64,000 nt of DNA, taken from Leptidea sinapis (taxonomy: Eukaryota > Arthropoda > Insecta > Lepidoptera > Pieridae). Below the pieces are notes generated by a model. That model saw only the letters and a program-made list of their open reading frames with translations, searched no databases and was not told the origin of the DNA. The DNA is taken from NCBI RefSeq assembly GCF_905404315.1, contig NC_066269.1, positions 3,782,001-3,846,000 on the forward strand, given 5' to 3'. Numbering within the stretch: the first letter of the stretch is position 1; every line of letters starts with the position of its first letter. The position numbers and the translations under genes are program-made. Below, piece by piece: positions 1 through 9,788 of the stretch.

Positions 1-423
1 CGTCTGTGACAGATCAGTTTGCGTCTCAATAAAATATTTTAAAAATGCCGACGTGGGTTGTGAAAAAGTGTAAAAACGATACTATATAAGTATTTGTGGC
101 AATATATGATTATTTAAGGGAGAAAAAATTGTGTAACTAGTATCCCCCGTAACCGCACACACACTAGCATAACGGTGCTTCACTTGCTAATTAATATCAC
201 TGCGCGGAGTCCTTCTTTTTTTACATGTCCGTGTGCTGCATCATAATAAAATAAAAATAAAACAAGTATTTAGGGGTGGGATGGATATATTTGTCTCTAC
301 AACTTCTAGAGCGATGAAGATATCGACGTCTGTTGACACTGGCCCTCTGAAAGACTAATGTAAGACTAATGTAGGATGTAGACTATCTATTGTCTATCAT
401 GACGACGCCTTCAAACCTTAAAT

Positions 424-520
424 CTCATTCATGTAATGTATATGATACAATGCCAGGGTCACAATAAATATACATGTATATATGACCCTGGCATTGTATC
501 ATATATATTACATGAATGAG
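424..520. repeat. Near-perfect hairpin (MITE-like)
   Basis: Two arms of about 38 bp (424-461 and 483-520) are near-perfect inverted copies around a short AT-rich loop. The arms carry GCCAGGGTCA and its complement. It lies in what is probably an upstream ALAD intron. It has the structure of a small foldback element, but I do not recognise a family. Confidence 0.7.
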
Positions 521-803
521 GTTACGGCATTGAACCAGAACAAAGATTTTTCAAGAGCAGAAATTATCGTTGCTAATTAACTACTTCCCATTATGTGATA
601 ATATTGCGTGCTTACTTATTAACATATTATGACGTCACGGTATGTTGGTAGATACTAAAATTTTTTTTTTACAAACCTACTTTGGCTGACATCTATTATC
701 GTATCGTTAATTTACTCCTAAGAATTGAAGAGTACCGTTACTTTGTCATGGATTCCATAATCAGAACCTCCCCCTTTTTTGAAGTCGGTTAAAAATAGGG
801 GAC

Positions 804-1037
804 TAGTGGGAGGCTCCTTTGCGCAGGTTGCCGGCTAGATTGTGGGTACCACAACGGCGCCTATTTCTGCCGTGAAGCAGTAATGTGTAAGCATTACTGT
901 GCTTCGGTCTGAAGGGCGCCGTAGCTAGTGAAATTACTGGGCAAATGAGACTTAACATCTTATGTCTCAAGGTGACGAGCGCAATTGTAGTGCCGCTCAG
1001 AATTTTTGGGCTTTTCAAGAATCCTGAGCGGCACTAC
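804..1037 (+). repeat. S1 SINE-like repeat, 3'-truncated
   Basis: This copy of the commonest repeat in the window starts GTGGGAGGCTCC. It contains the marker ACTGGGCAAATGAGACTTAA and a hairpin (GTGCCGCTCA ... TGAGCGGCAC), and stops just after the hairpin. Full copies go on to a CAGCTGAACG ... TTTTCATAAAAA tail. Confidence 0.75.
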
Positions 1038-1465
1038 ATAGACTACTAATAGTTGTCATAGTTAAAAATATTTGATTTAAACTATATACTTATATTCAAA
1101 TATTCTAATAAATAAATCTTAATGTACCAAGTCGCATAATAATCTGTATGATGAACTGTGAATGTAGGGCAGGGCACTCGTGTTAGTCGAACAGCGGTAA
1201 TCTAGGGAACTCGTGTAACTATTTTGTGATGAATATTATTTTTTTGGCAATAAGTAGGCAACCTTTTCAATAATGCTGCACACCTATAGCACACTATTAT
1301 TTTATTTTATAATTTTAGGAAAACTTACAGCTAGTATAAATATTTTAGCTACAGTAGACACAGCATCACAGAAAGACAATAATTAAAAGTTTTTACAGAG
1401 TGAATATATGCTAAGTGGATATCATAAATGAAAATTATATAAAATGATAAAGAAAAAAAAATTAA

Positions 1466-1930
1466 ACCTGATTTACAAAGTTCTCGGTAAGAAGCTGTTT
1501 TAGCTGCCTAATTGGGGTGATGAACAAATCCAGGTCTAATTGCTTAGACAAGTCGTTGAAAGGGCGAGCATTGTGGGCATAAATAACTATTTTGTCTATA
1601 CAAATGATTTAGGTTTTCTTTAGTGTTAATTCCGCCAATATTTGTCTCTAAAACAATTGGACACGTGTTTCGCCTCTACACGAGGCATCCTCAGGACATG
1701 TTGTCTCGCCAAAATCTGGCAGTCTCGTGCCAGATTTTGGCGAGACAAACCTAAATCATTTGTATAATTATGGATTTCCGCAAAGTAACGCCTAATTCAA
1801 TAAATTTTATTTTGTCTATAATTAGTTCTAGCTCCGGGAACATGCAGGTAGTATGGTCTCCGGAGTGAGGCAAACGGCAAAACTCTGGGCAGTCGACCAA
1901 ACCCATTATAATAATATCTGATAAATCATC
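1466..1930 (-). pseudogene. Unrecognised relic ORF split by a SINE insertion
   Basis: On the minus strand an open frame reads through 1930-1821 and ends ...FPELELIIDK. After removal of the 1601-1807 insertion it continues in the same frame as IVIYAHNARPFNDLSK... to a stop near 1466, about 80 codons in all. The join is exact across a 13-bp target duplication, so the frame was open before the insertion. I do not recognise the protein. It could be the C-terminus of a transposable-element protein. It has no start codon and is cut off upstream by a stop. Confidence 0.4.
1601..1807 (+). repeat. S2 SINE-like repeat with 13-bp target duplication
   Basis: The element is flanked by TATTTTGTCTATA at 1588-1600 and 1808-1820. 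It contains a conserved palindrome (CTCGCCAAAATCTGGCA against TGCCAGATTTTGGCGAG) and ends ...ACGCCTAATTCAATAAATTTTA. Two more copies lie at about 52200-52428 and 54290-54462. Confidence 0.75.
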
Positions 1931-1943
1931 ATTATTTAATATT

Positions 1944-2143
1944 TATACAGGATGGTTTTTGAGAAGGGCGGCGATGGCCAAATCGGAAACTGTGAGTTTT
2001 AGAGAAAAGTCGTAAAAGAAGTCGTGCCCTCGATTTATGAGAAAACAATAACTGAATATTGAGTTTTTTAAAATTTCTTGAACTTTTGACGGAAATCGAC
2101 CCGAATGAATATTCAAAAAAAAATGAAGTATATCCTGTATTAT
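1944..2143. repeat. Short element with ATACAGGAT termini
   Basis: The ends carry inverted ATACAGGAT / ATCCTGTAT with TA-rich flanks, as in Tc1/mariner-type non-autonomous elements. A further ATACAGGAT lies at about 2235. The open frame inside on the minus strand has no recognisable domain. Confidence 0.4.
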
Positions 2144-2337
2144 TGAACCAATGGACTCTGTTGCTGATAAAGATCAAACTTTGGAAAGATATGTATTACT
2201 TAAATTGAAAGGAAATACCAAATTTTACACTATAATACAGGATAATCTAGGAAAATTGTAAATAAAGGAAGGAATTAATTTTGAGAAAAAAAAATGCCTT
2301 TTAACGAACGTAGCCTAAACAAAGTATCTCAATACAG

Positions 2338-5300
2338 GTGTCGCTGCTATCGTATTCGTGTAAGTTTGCGTCGAACATGTACGGTCCGTTCCGAGACACT
2401 ATGAAGAGTTCTCCGATGGCTGGCGATAGGAAGTGTTATCAGCTACCACCAGGGAGCACTGGCCTCGCCGCGAGAGCAGCGGTAAGTTATCCACATGTAG
2501 ATTTTACTGGTGATGTTTGATATACCTTTTTTGGGATACAAGAAAGTACCAGTTATCTACCAGTGGGAGGCTCCTATGCACAGGATGCCAGGTAAATTAT
2601 GGGTACCACAACGGCGCCCTTTTCTGCCATGAAGCAGAAGTTAGTGAACTATTGGGCAAATGAGACTTAACATCTCATGTCTCAAGGTGACGAGCGCAAT
2701 TGTAGTGCCGCTCAGGATTTATGGGATTTCAAGAATCCTGAGCGGCACTGCATTGTAATAGACAGGGCGTATTAATTACCATCAGCTGAACGTCCTGCAC
2801 AAGCGTCTTTCGTCTTCTCCACCAGTAAACAGTGAGGTCACCATTAGTCTCCATGTTATGTTGCCGTACTAGCCTCTACTGTCAAAAGGCTTTTTACGCC
2901 GAGTAAAAGCTGACTGTTGCCGCCTGTGATTCATTCATAATTCATTCAATGAATTGAACGAGGGAATTCGAAATTACAATCCACAAGTCGCGGAGCGGGT
3001 TCTTTAGCTCTCGAAGACTCAAGCAAGTTCATTCCGTAACAGACCTCCACGTGACCGATAATTAAATTCACTATTAAGTTATTGTCAGAGTAATGATGTA
3101 TACTTATTTAAAGTTCGTCCCTTTTATTTATGTTTAAGTACTGAACATTTATATTATGATTATGAATGTTTGTTTCTGAGTCATGGATGTTTATTTTGTA
3201 TTTTGTATTTAAGTATGTTTATGTAAGTAAATTGTATTAAATAATTTCTTGTCTGCAACCTACAGCACATGCAATGGCCTAGTTTGGGGTAAAATGATTT
3301 TTATAAAAGTGTGTCAATATTTTAATAAAAAAATAACATGATGATATCGGTTGCAGGCTCGTGACGTAGCCGAAGGTGCCGACTTCCTCATGGTGAAACC
3401 TGGCCTGCCCTATCTCGACATCGTGCGGCGGACGAAGGACGCGTACCCCAACCACCCGCTCTTTATATATCAGGTATACATGCGTTCTTCTCAAAGGGAT
3501 TGCAGCATATAGGTCTCGGCAACGATGTTGAAGGGAAAATTGAGTGTGCGTAAATAAAAAAGAAATGGAAGATATTTCATAAAACTGCATTTAAATGTAT
3601 GTGCCGGTCATTTAACAGGCTAGAGTTTTGACTAATCGGCCGCGGCCAATCCTTAAATCTGCCAGCCTTTCATTTTTGCTTCATTAAAGTTGTTTTTTTT
3701 TATGGAATAGGGGACAAACGAGCGTATATGTCGCCTGATGTTAAGTGATCGCCGCCGCCCACATTCTCTTGTAACACCAGAGGAATCAGAGGAGCGTTGT
3801 CGGCCCTTGAAGAAAGTGAACGCGCTTTTTTAAAGATATGCATATCGTATCGTCATGGAAACAGCTCATTCCACAGCTAGGTTGTACGTGTAAGATAGTT
3901 CCTTGAAAACAGCACTGTGGAGGACCACCACACATCCAAATGGTGGGGATCATATTCTAATTTGGGGTGTGTCGCGCGAAGATGGAATTCAGCGGCAGGA
4001 ATCAGATGAACCGGCTCTTCGGAACACTCCCCGCGATAAATGCGGTAGAAGACACACAATGAAGCGACGTCTCTACGCAACGCCAAGTTATCTAGCCGTT
4101 TCCGATTCCATTCTTTCTTTTAATTTCTATGTATTGAATCTCCTTTGATTAAAAAAATCAACTGTTATGCTGAAGGTATCTGGGGAGTACGCCATGATTT
4201 CCCGTTCTGGAGAGGGCGAGATGGAAGCAATACTGATGGAGACGCTCCTTTGTATGCGAAGAGCTGGTAAGCCATATTACACAATAAATAACTTAATAAA
4301 ACACTCAGGGTGAGTGTGATGAGTTTGCGGTTGCGCCCATTCTAGCACTGCGGGCTTGAACTCGCAGCGTGTGGCTGTTAGGGCTTCTTACAACCAAACA
4401 TCGACCTCTGCGGAGCGTGTCCAATATCTACCACGTATGAGAGGGTTAACGGATAAAATTCGACACTTTTTACGCTGTATTTAGATACCTATAGCATTAG
4501 TAGGTACCGTTCTCAATATTATATATATCCTCACTAATATTATAAATGCACTATATCTGCCTTATTATATCCCAAGAATCTTGGAAACGATACTACAGTA
4601 ACGAAAATTTTGCACAGCGGCCATCTAAAGAAATGATCCAAAATAAATATGTTCTCCACTACCTTGGAAAAGATATCCACATTGTTCTATTCATAATTTT
4701 AGGCGGCAGCCAACTTGGATTTCTTAGAATCTTAAAAACTATACATATTGTCGCAATGATAATTTTGCATAGCGAACATCTTTGATTTCAAATAAGATCT
4801 AAAATTCCTTCTACACTACCTCAAGAACCATGGAAACGATATTAATATTGTTGAAATCAATAAATTGGATAAATTTCAAGTAATTTTTAATGTATATTAA
4901 AGACATTTTAAAATGAAATGAAAATGAAAATGGCTTTTGAGTTTCTTGTATGTTCTTCTCACGAGCTGAGAGCTCTATTTTCCCCAACATATGGTAGATT
5001 TAGCAATTCAAGTCACTTAAATATTTTTAATGACTATTCAAAAGCGCATAAACTTGAATAAAGTTTATTTGACTTTGACATATATTTGCGCGGCGGCCAT
5101 CTTAGATTTCAAAAATAATTCCAATATTCGGATAAAACCACAGACATAGATCCAAGTAGATAACGCAAATCCCTCCGTCTGCATGAAAACCAAGCGTGCC
5201 CTTTTTTTGTACCTACTGTGACGTCGTTAAAATGCCAGTGCATCGAGCCTAACGTTTAGCCGCTCACCTCATCATTAGTTAACGTTTTCAGTACATCAAT

Positions 5301-5834
5301 AGTCGGTATTGCTTATTACTAAAATCGGCAATGTATTATAAATTATAATAAAAAATAAAATAAAAGTGTCAAAGGAAGAGCATTGCTCCTATTTTTGACA
5401 CGCGAAGTACATACATTGGCGGCATATATTTGGATCCATGTCTGTGGATAAAAACTTTTCTGCATTTATATATTAGCAAAGAATACATAATACTTAGTTC
5501 AAGTATGAGTTCATAATTGGTGAAACAATTATATTTTGTTATATTTTGAAAGTGATAACCCTCACTTCTAGGATGAATACACAAATAATACCACAACCTG
5601 AGAGTTGAACAAATCATACAAGATTTTATGAAGATACGTCACTCGAATGGTTAGCTCAGTTGGAAGAGCACTCGTACGGAACGCGAGAGGACGTGGGTTC
5701 GAGTCCCGCATCGTTCATAAAATTTTGTTTCAAATATTATTTGACAATTATATTTTGTTTTCAATGTTCCAGGTGCCGATTGCATCATCACATACTTCGC
5801 GCCGTTAATTCTGGATTTAATTAAAAAACAATAG
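2338..5834 (+). CDS. ALAD: Delta-aminolevulinic acid dehydratase (porphobilinogen synthase), C-terminal four exons
   Basis: This cytosolic enzyme joins two 5-aminolevulinate molecules into porphobilinogen, the second step of haem synthesis. Four consecutive exons are visible: 2338-2481, 3357-3473, 4176-4266 and 5773-5834. Each has AG/GT borders, and the phases join without a break (0, 0, 1). Exon 1 here encodes the VSLLSYS...KFASNMYGPFRD and YQLPPGSTGLAARA blocks. Exon 2 encodes FLMVKPGLPYLDIVRR, which holds the Schiff-base lysine of the family (VKPG). Exon 3 encodes VSGEYAMI. Exon 4 encodes ADCIITYFAP and ends LDLIKKQ-stop. The visible part is 137 codons of a family normally about 330 residues long, so the N-terminal half, including the metal-binding cysteines, lies left of the window. 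I found no earlier exon in 1-2337. The neighbouring introns hold S1 repeats, a J1 fragment and a tRNA-derived SINE. Confidence 0.95.
2561..2820 (+). repeat. S1 repeat copy in ALAD intron
   Basis: The copy starts CAGTGGGAGGCTCC, is deleted through part of its middle, keeps the GTGCCGCTCA hairpin and runs into the CAGCTGAACG tail region. Confidence 0.75.
3693..4100 (-). mobile_element. J1 jockey-like LINE, 3' fragment
   Basis: On the minus strand this reads as the C-terminal end of a LINE reverse-transcriptase ORF (a LALRRDVASLCVFYRIYRGE-type segment, with frameshifts). The J1 3' UTR follows and ends in ...TATTCCATAAAAA. It sits in the ALAD intron between 3473 and 4176. Confidence 0.8.
4527..5130. 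repeat. AT-rich intronic repeat with GCGGCCATCTT motifs
   Basis: The segment begins CCTCACTAATATTATAAATG, resembling the 5' end of a lepidopteran Helitron. It then carries diverged copies of a motif around GCGGCCATCTTGGATTTCAA at about 4615, 4705 and 5090. Better copies of the same motif form the palindrome at 44805-45005. Confidence 0.4.
5560..5760 (+). repeat. tRNA-derived SINE next to the last ALAD exon
   Basis: Positions 5645-5717 fold as a tRNA cloverleaf: a 7-bp acceptor stem with G-U pairs, a D arm GCTC/GAGC, a 5-bp anticodon stem and a T arm GTGGG-TTCGAGT-CCCGC. The loop ACGGAAC has C instead of the invariant U at position 33. The apparent anticodon GGA would be serine, but the long serine variable arm is missing. 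This is therefore a tRNA-derived repeat, not a working tRNA gene. The upstream segment CCACAACCTGAGAGTTGAAC recurs at about 51980. The copy ends about 20-50 bp before the acceptor of the last ALAD exon. Confidence 0.7.
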
Positions 5835-6039
5835 GTTTTATTTAAATGTAAAATGTAATTGTTACAAACTTGTTGCATTATCATAAAGATGTGATGGTAA
5901 ATTGATAACTACCTATTCTTGTATATATAAAGTCATTCTTGAATGACCTAAATAATACTCATATTTCAATTGTATATTGTACAAAAGATTAAAAATATAT
6001 TTTTCATTTATACGCGAAGTCATTGTCATATCGATTGTG

Positions 6040-6045
6040 AATAAA
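6040..6045 (+). terminator. Candidate ALAD poly(A) signal
   Basis: AATAAA lies 206 bp after the ALAD stop codon in AT-rich 3' UTR-like sequence. It is the first canonical hexamer I see after the stop. Confidence 0.5.
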
Positions 6046-6199
6046 GATTCCAAAATACAATATAATGATGATGTTATGGTCGTCAAAATTCGTCTTGATC
6101 TATATACATATATATAGATATATATATACTATGCACACCTGAAAGAAAAATCGAAGACTTATGTGCTAGGCAGGGTATTAATTAGCAGAGCTTTTTACC

Positions 6200-6373
6200 A
6201 GTTGTGAGACTTAACATCTTATGTCTTAAGGTGACGAGCGCAATTGTTGTGCCGCTCGCGAATTTTTCAGTTTTTCCGAGAATCCTGAGCGGCACTGCAG
6301 TGTAATGAGCAGGGCGTATCAATTACCATCAGCTGAACGTTCTGCTCGTCTCGTTCCTTATTATCATAAAAAA
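6200..6373 (+). repeat. S1 repeat, 5'-truncated
   Basis: The copy begins at the GAGACTTAACATCTTATGTC marker, keeps the GCCGCTC hairpin and ends CTTATTATCATAAAAAA. Confidence 0.75.
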
Positions 6374-8949
6374 GCTTGGAACTGATTGGATTTAAATTTA
6401 ATTGTTTTTTTTTTATATTATGGTTTTATGATTGTTTTTATATTTATTTATACATAAATATTTTTAACGTGGACATATAAATGAAAAGAAAAATATATAA
6501 CAGTTACAGCAAATCTTCATACGAATTAATTGCATAGTGTATAAAGTAAGTTAGATATAATGAATTATTTCTATTCAGTGTAAGTGCTCTGTGATCTGGT
6601 ATTTTCACATTTTTCCTGCTACCGGAAGGCACATACATAATGACTTTATTCCTACAAGAACGATACTGCGTTTATTCTATAATTAGATTAATTCTTTAAT
6701 TAGATTATTAGATATCAAATTGCTCAATTATAATTGGGAGTTATAAGTACAATTATTGCTGTTGTTTAATATAAGGGAAGGTAATAAAATTTTGTTTAAC
6801 TTGTTGTTTTATCTTATCTAACCTGACCACCCACAGAGGCTGATTTTTATACTGTAATAATAAGTATATGTGATCTTCACTGGGTATTCGTTACAAACCT
6901 ACGGGGTGCAAGTGTTATGCTCGCTATCTATGCTATCCTTTCAACGGAATCAGACTAAAAAAGGTCAACCAGCGAAGCTCCTGTCGATGTAATCATCGGC
7001 GCAATCAAATCAAACCAATAAAAACACAGGTTCTCGTAATACTTCACTGCACTTCACCGACAGCCTAGCGAAATTCTCTAAGAAAAAAGCGATTCACTCT
7101 ATTGTATGAAACGTGCAGTCATTGACAGATGACGGCTATAATCTTAACAAAAGGAGATCCACGCAACTGCTCGCTTTAAACTTAGGCGGATTATACTCGA
7201 TCAAACAAATCAATTAGTATTATTAATGTATAACCTTAACATTAAATAACAATTAAAACACCAGAACTACATCACTATTCACTACATATAAAACAAAGTC
7301 CTCCAACGCGTCTGTCTATCTGTTAGCGAGAAATTCAAAAACTACTGCACTGACTTTCATGCGGCTTTTACCAATGAATAGCGTGGTACTCGAGGAAGGC
7401 TTTAGTATATAATTTGTCAAGTGTTTGTATACTATACATTTGTATCAATTAACGATATTTATTGAAGGTGTTGGAAAATAATAAGCCGTCTGGGAGCTGT
7501 CAACGAAAACGCTGTCTCTGAGATATACCTAATAAAATAATGTTTTGTGAAAATGTGTATCTTTTAAAAGTCTACAGACATGTCCACGATGGCATATGTG
7601 TAAATCTTCAGGGTAATATACTACCTCTATAAGCATTGTTTTATTTTTAACTAATTAAATAATGATTGCACATTTTCGATGTTAATTATTCCCAAATTCT
7701 TATATCATATTTTTTTTTCTATTGACAGAACAGCGTCTGTCGGGTCAGGTATAATAAGAAATACTAGTATTTATGAATAAAGAGTAGTTATTGGTATACT
7801 TAATTGTTTTTTTAACCAAAATGTTTTATCGTATCAGTAGGTAGATAAGTATATGATTACCTACCTTTTTTGAGTATAAAAAGTTGCGTTTAAAACAAAC
7901 TCCGCAGTCCGCACCATATTTTGGAAGGTCATTATAAAACCTCACACTCCTACTCCATAAAATAATTTGTCTTTACTGATTCGGAAGAATGGCCCTTTAA
8001 ATGTAATAATTAGGTATTACTTACCTATTATCCTTACATCTCGTTACATTTGCGAGCCAATTATCAAATCACTATAATTCACATTAATTAGTGAAATCGT
8101 TCATATTTATGTCAGAGTGTATCTTATTGCTTTTCTATCAGTAATTTATTTTTCTCATCTTTTTTTGTAACTAATAAACAAGTTCCCTATATGCTTAGTT
8201 TATTAAATTATTTCGCCACACAGTTTGTAAATCGCGCGCTCTAGGCAAGTTTGACTGTTACCCACCAATCCATCAACACTCAGATTTTAATGAAACTTTA
8301 TAATTCTGAACAAATTTATAGGATTCTAGCTAAGGGCAAAGCAAGTAAAAAGATCAAAAGGCCCCCCGCTCATGTACAAGTAAGGTAAGTGTAACTGTTT
8401 TATCTGTTGGTGCATCTGCACCTACCTTTTAGGTTACCTATATAGATACCTACACCGAAGATGTTGAGCAATTGAGCATCTATAATTTCTTTTTTAGCCC
8501 CAGAGGAATTGCAGATGAAAGTTATATTTAAATAATTGTAACTGATTCTGATTGTTTTTACACTTGTGGAAAACATGACATTGAGTTTTGGTTTTTAGGA
8601 ATAACTGTGCCCCAGTTCCCAATACTAATTCAACGGCACTGAATATTCTTCCAGGCGTAACTCCTATCGCCCATCAGCACTACTTGTACTATTTTATATT
8701 CTTTGCCATCAGACAAATAGACTGCCAATTAGTATTCTGTTCTACATTGCGAATCTAGACAAAATTACTCAGTAAGTAGTCGTATTATTTACAACAAAAA
8801 ACGAAATTATAGCGTTGCTAAGGTAGTAGATCTACCTCTACGTCAAAGAGTATAATAATATATAGCTCTACGTGTTGCAACTTTAGAATTAATTGCAATA
8901 CACGTAATTTTGAAATTCGTTGAAATCGCGCCAAAACAGTTGTTATAAA
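6374..8949. other. Intergenic DNA between ALAD and BiP
   Basis: I see no gene here on either strand. The sequence is AT-rich. The only structured part I can name is a Helitron-like remnant at about 7275-7750, whose end reads CGTCTGTCGGGTCAGGTAT in place of the usual ...GGGTCAGCTAGT. Confidence 0.6.
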
Positions 8950-8960
8950 CGTGGGCCAAT
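8950..8960 (-). promoter_or_regulatory. ERSE-II-type ER stress element
   Basis: CGTGG-G-CCAAT is the exact reverse complement of the ERSE-II consensus ATTGG-N-CCACG. In animals this site is bound by NF-Y together with ATF6/XBP1 in unfolded-protein-response promoters. It lies about 140 bp upstream of the likely BiP start site, the expected place for a Grp78 promoter. Function is inferred. Confidence 0.65.
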
Positions 8961-8974
8961 CACAAAACGCCAAG
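8956..8974 (+). promoter_or_regulatory. ERSE-like element (CCAAT-N9-CCAAG)
   Basis: CCAAT at 8956-8960, a 9-nt spacer, then CCAAG. This is one mismatch from the ERSE consensus CCAAT-N9-CCACG. It shares its CCAAT box with the ERSE-II site at 8950-8960. Confidence 0.55.
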
Positions 8975-9029
8975 TAATAATACTTGGTCCAATGAACGCG
9001 AAACTGACAAAATGTCATCTCTCAAACGA

Positions 9030-9048
9030 CCAATGGCGAAAGCACACG
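9030..9048 (+). promoter_or_regulatory. ERSE-like element (CCAAT-N9-ACACG)
   Basis: CCAAT, a 9-nt spacer, then ACACG, one mismatch from the ERSE consensus. It is about 50 bp upstream of the proposed start. Another CCAAT at 8989 has no partner half-site. Confidence 0.5.
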
Positions 9049-9061
9049 CTCAACACTAGCG

Positions 9062-9098
9062 CTAAATAATAACGTCGGCGGCGTGGACAAATTCAGTT
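9062..9098 (+). promoter_or_regulatory. BiP core promoter: TATA-like box and initiator
   Basis: TAAATAAT at 9062-9069 lies about 30 bp before TCAGTT at 9093-9098, which matches the arthropod initiator TCAGT. The spacing is that of a TATA-Inr promoter. The 5' UTR exon would run from about 9094 to 9226. Confidence 0.5.
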
Positions 9099-9226
9099 TT
9101 CAACAAGATTCAGAGTAATAAGTTCTGTATTTGTCTGGCGAGTGACAAGTGATTAAAAATTGATCCTGGAGAAAGTACTATCATTCGTGAAAGTAATTTA
9201 TTTTATAAGTGAAGAATAATTCATAG
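9094..9226 (+). other. Proposed BiP noncoding first exon
   Basis: This runs from the initiator TCAGTT to a good donor at 9226|GTAACT. The matching acceptor is CGATTGTTCCAG at 9761-9772, 16 bp before the BiP ATG. The exon is inferred from signals alone. Confidence 0.5.
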
Positions 9227-9788
9227 GTAACTATTTAATATTCTATTTTTAATTAAAATTATTAGTGCCAGAATCACTAACCTATTATCATGATCATTTT
9301 AACCAATTTTTCTTTGAATTTACATTCCTGACTTCTTATTTTGTAATTGAATAGTAGTATCAAGTATCTATTGTAGGTTTTACTGCAAAAAAGTAAATTC
9401 TTAGTCGCTAGAAATTTCTCGATGGAATCGATGGTTGACATTGCTCATACAGCTAGGGCACAGGCCGGTAAGTTGGCCTACTAAATAGTTAGCGGTGTAC
9501 CGTTATTTACCGTTAAAGACTTTCCCTTTCAGCTACGCTACCGGATCATTGTTCTTATTAGGATTTAGAAGTTAGAACACGCAAGCTACAATTTTGATGA
9601 CAGATGTGTATAATGTATGACGTGTCTCAACTCTCATCCAAATTCCACGCACCCATTGACATTCGCGTCATAATCTAGATTCTCTAGATTGTAGATCAAT
9701 GAACTTATTATTTCCCGTCAGTAACATTAACCCCGTTGTTAATTTATTTATTTTTATGATCGATTGTTCCAGAAAGTAGTGTCACAAA

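Noticed and set aside
45..86. ATG followed by PTWVVKKCKND, resembling the first residues of a THAP domain
   Set aside because: A stop follows after 14 codons, and none of the later THAP residues can be found in any frame nearby. The match is too short to call.
5645..5717. Functional tRNA-Ser gene
   Set aside because: C at position 33, no long variable arm, and surrounding sequence shared with another repeat show a tRNA-derived SINE instead.
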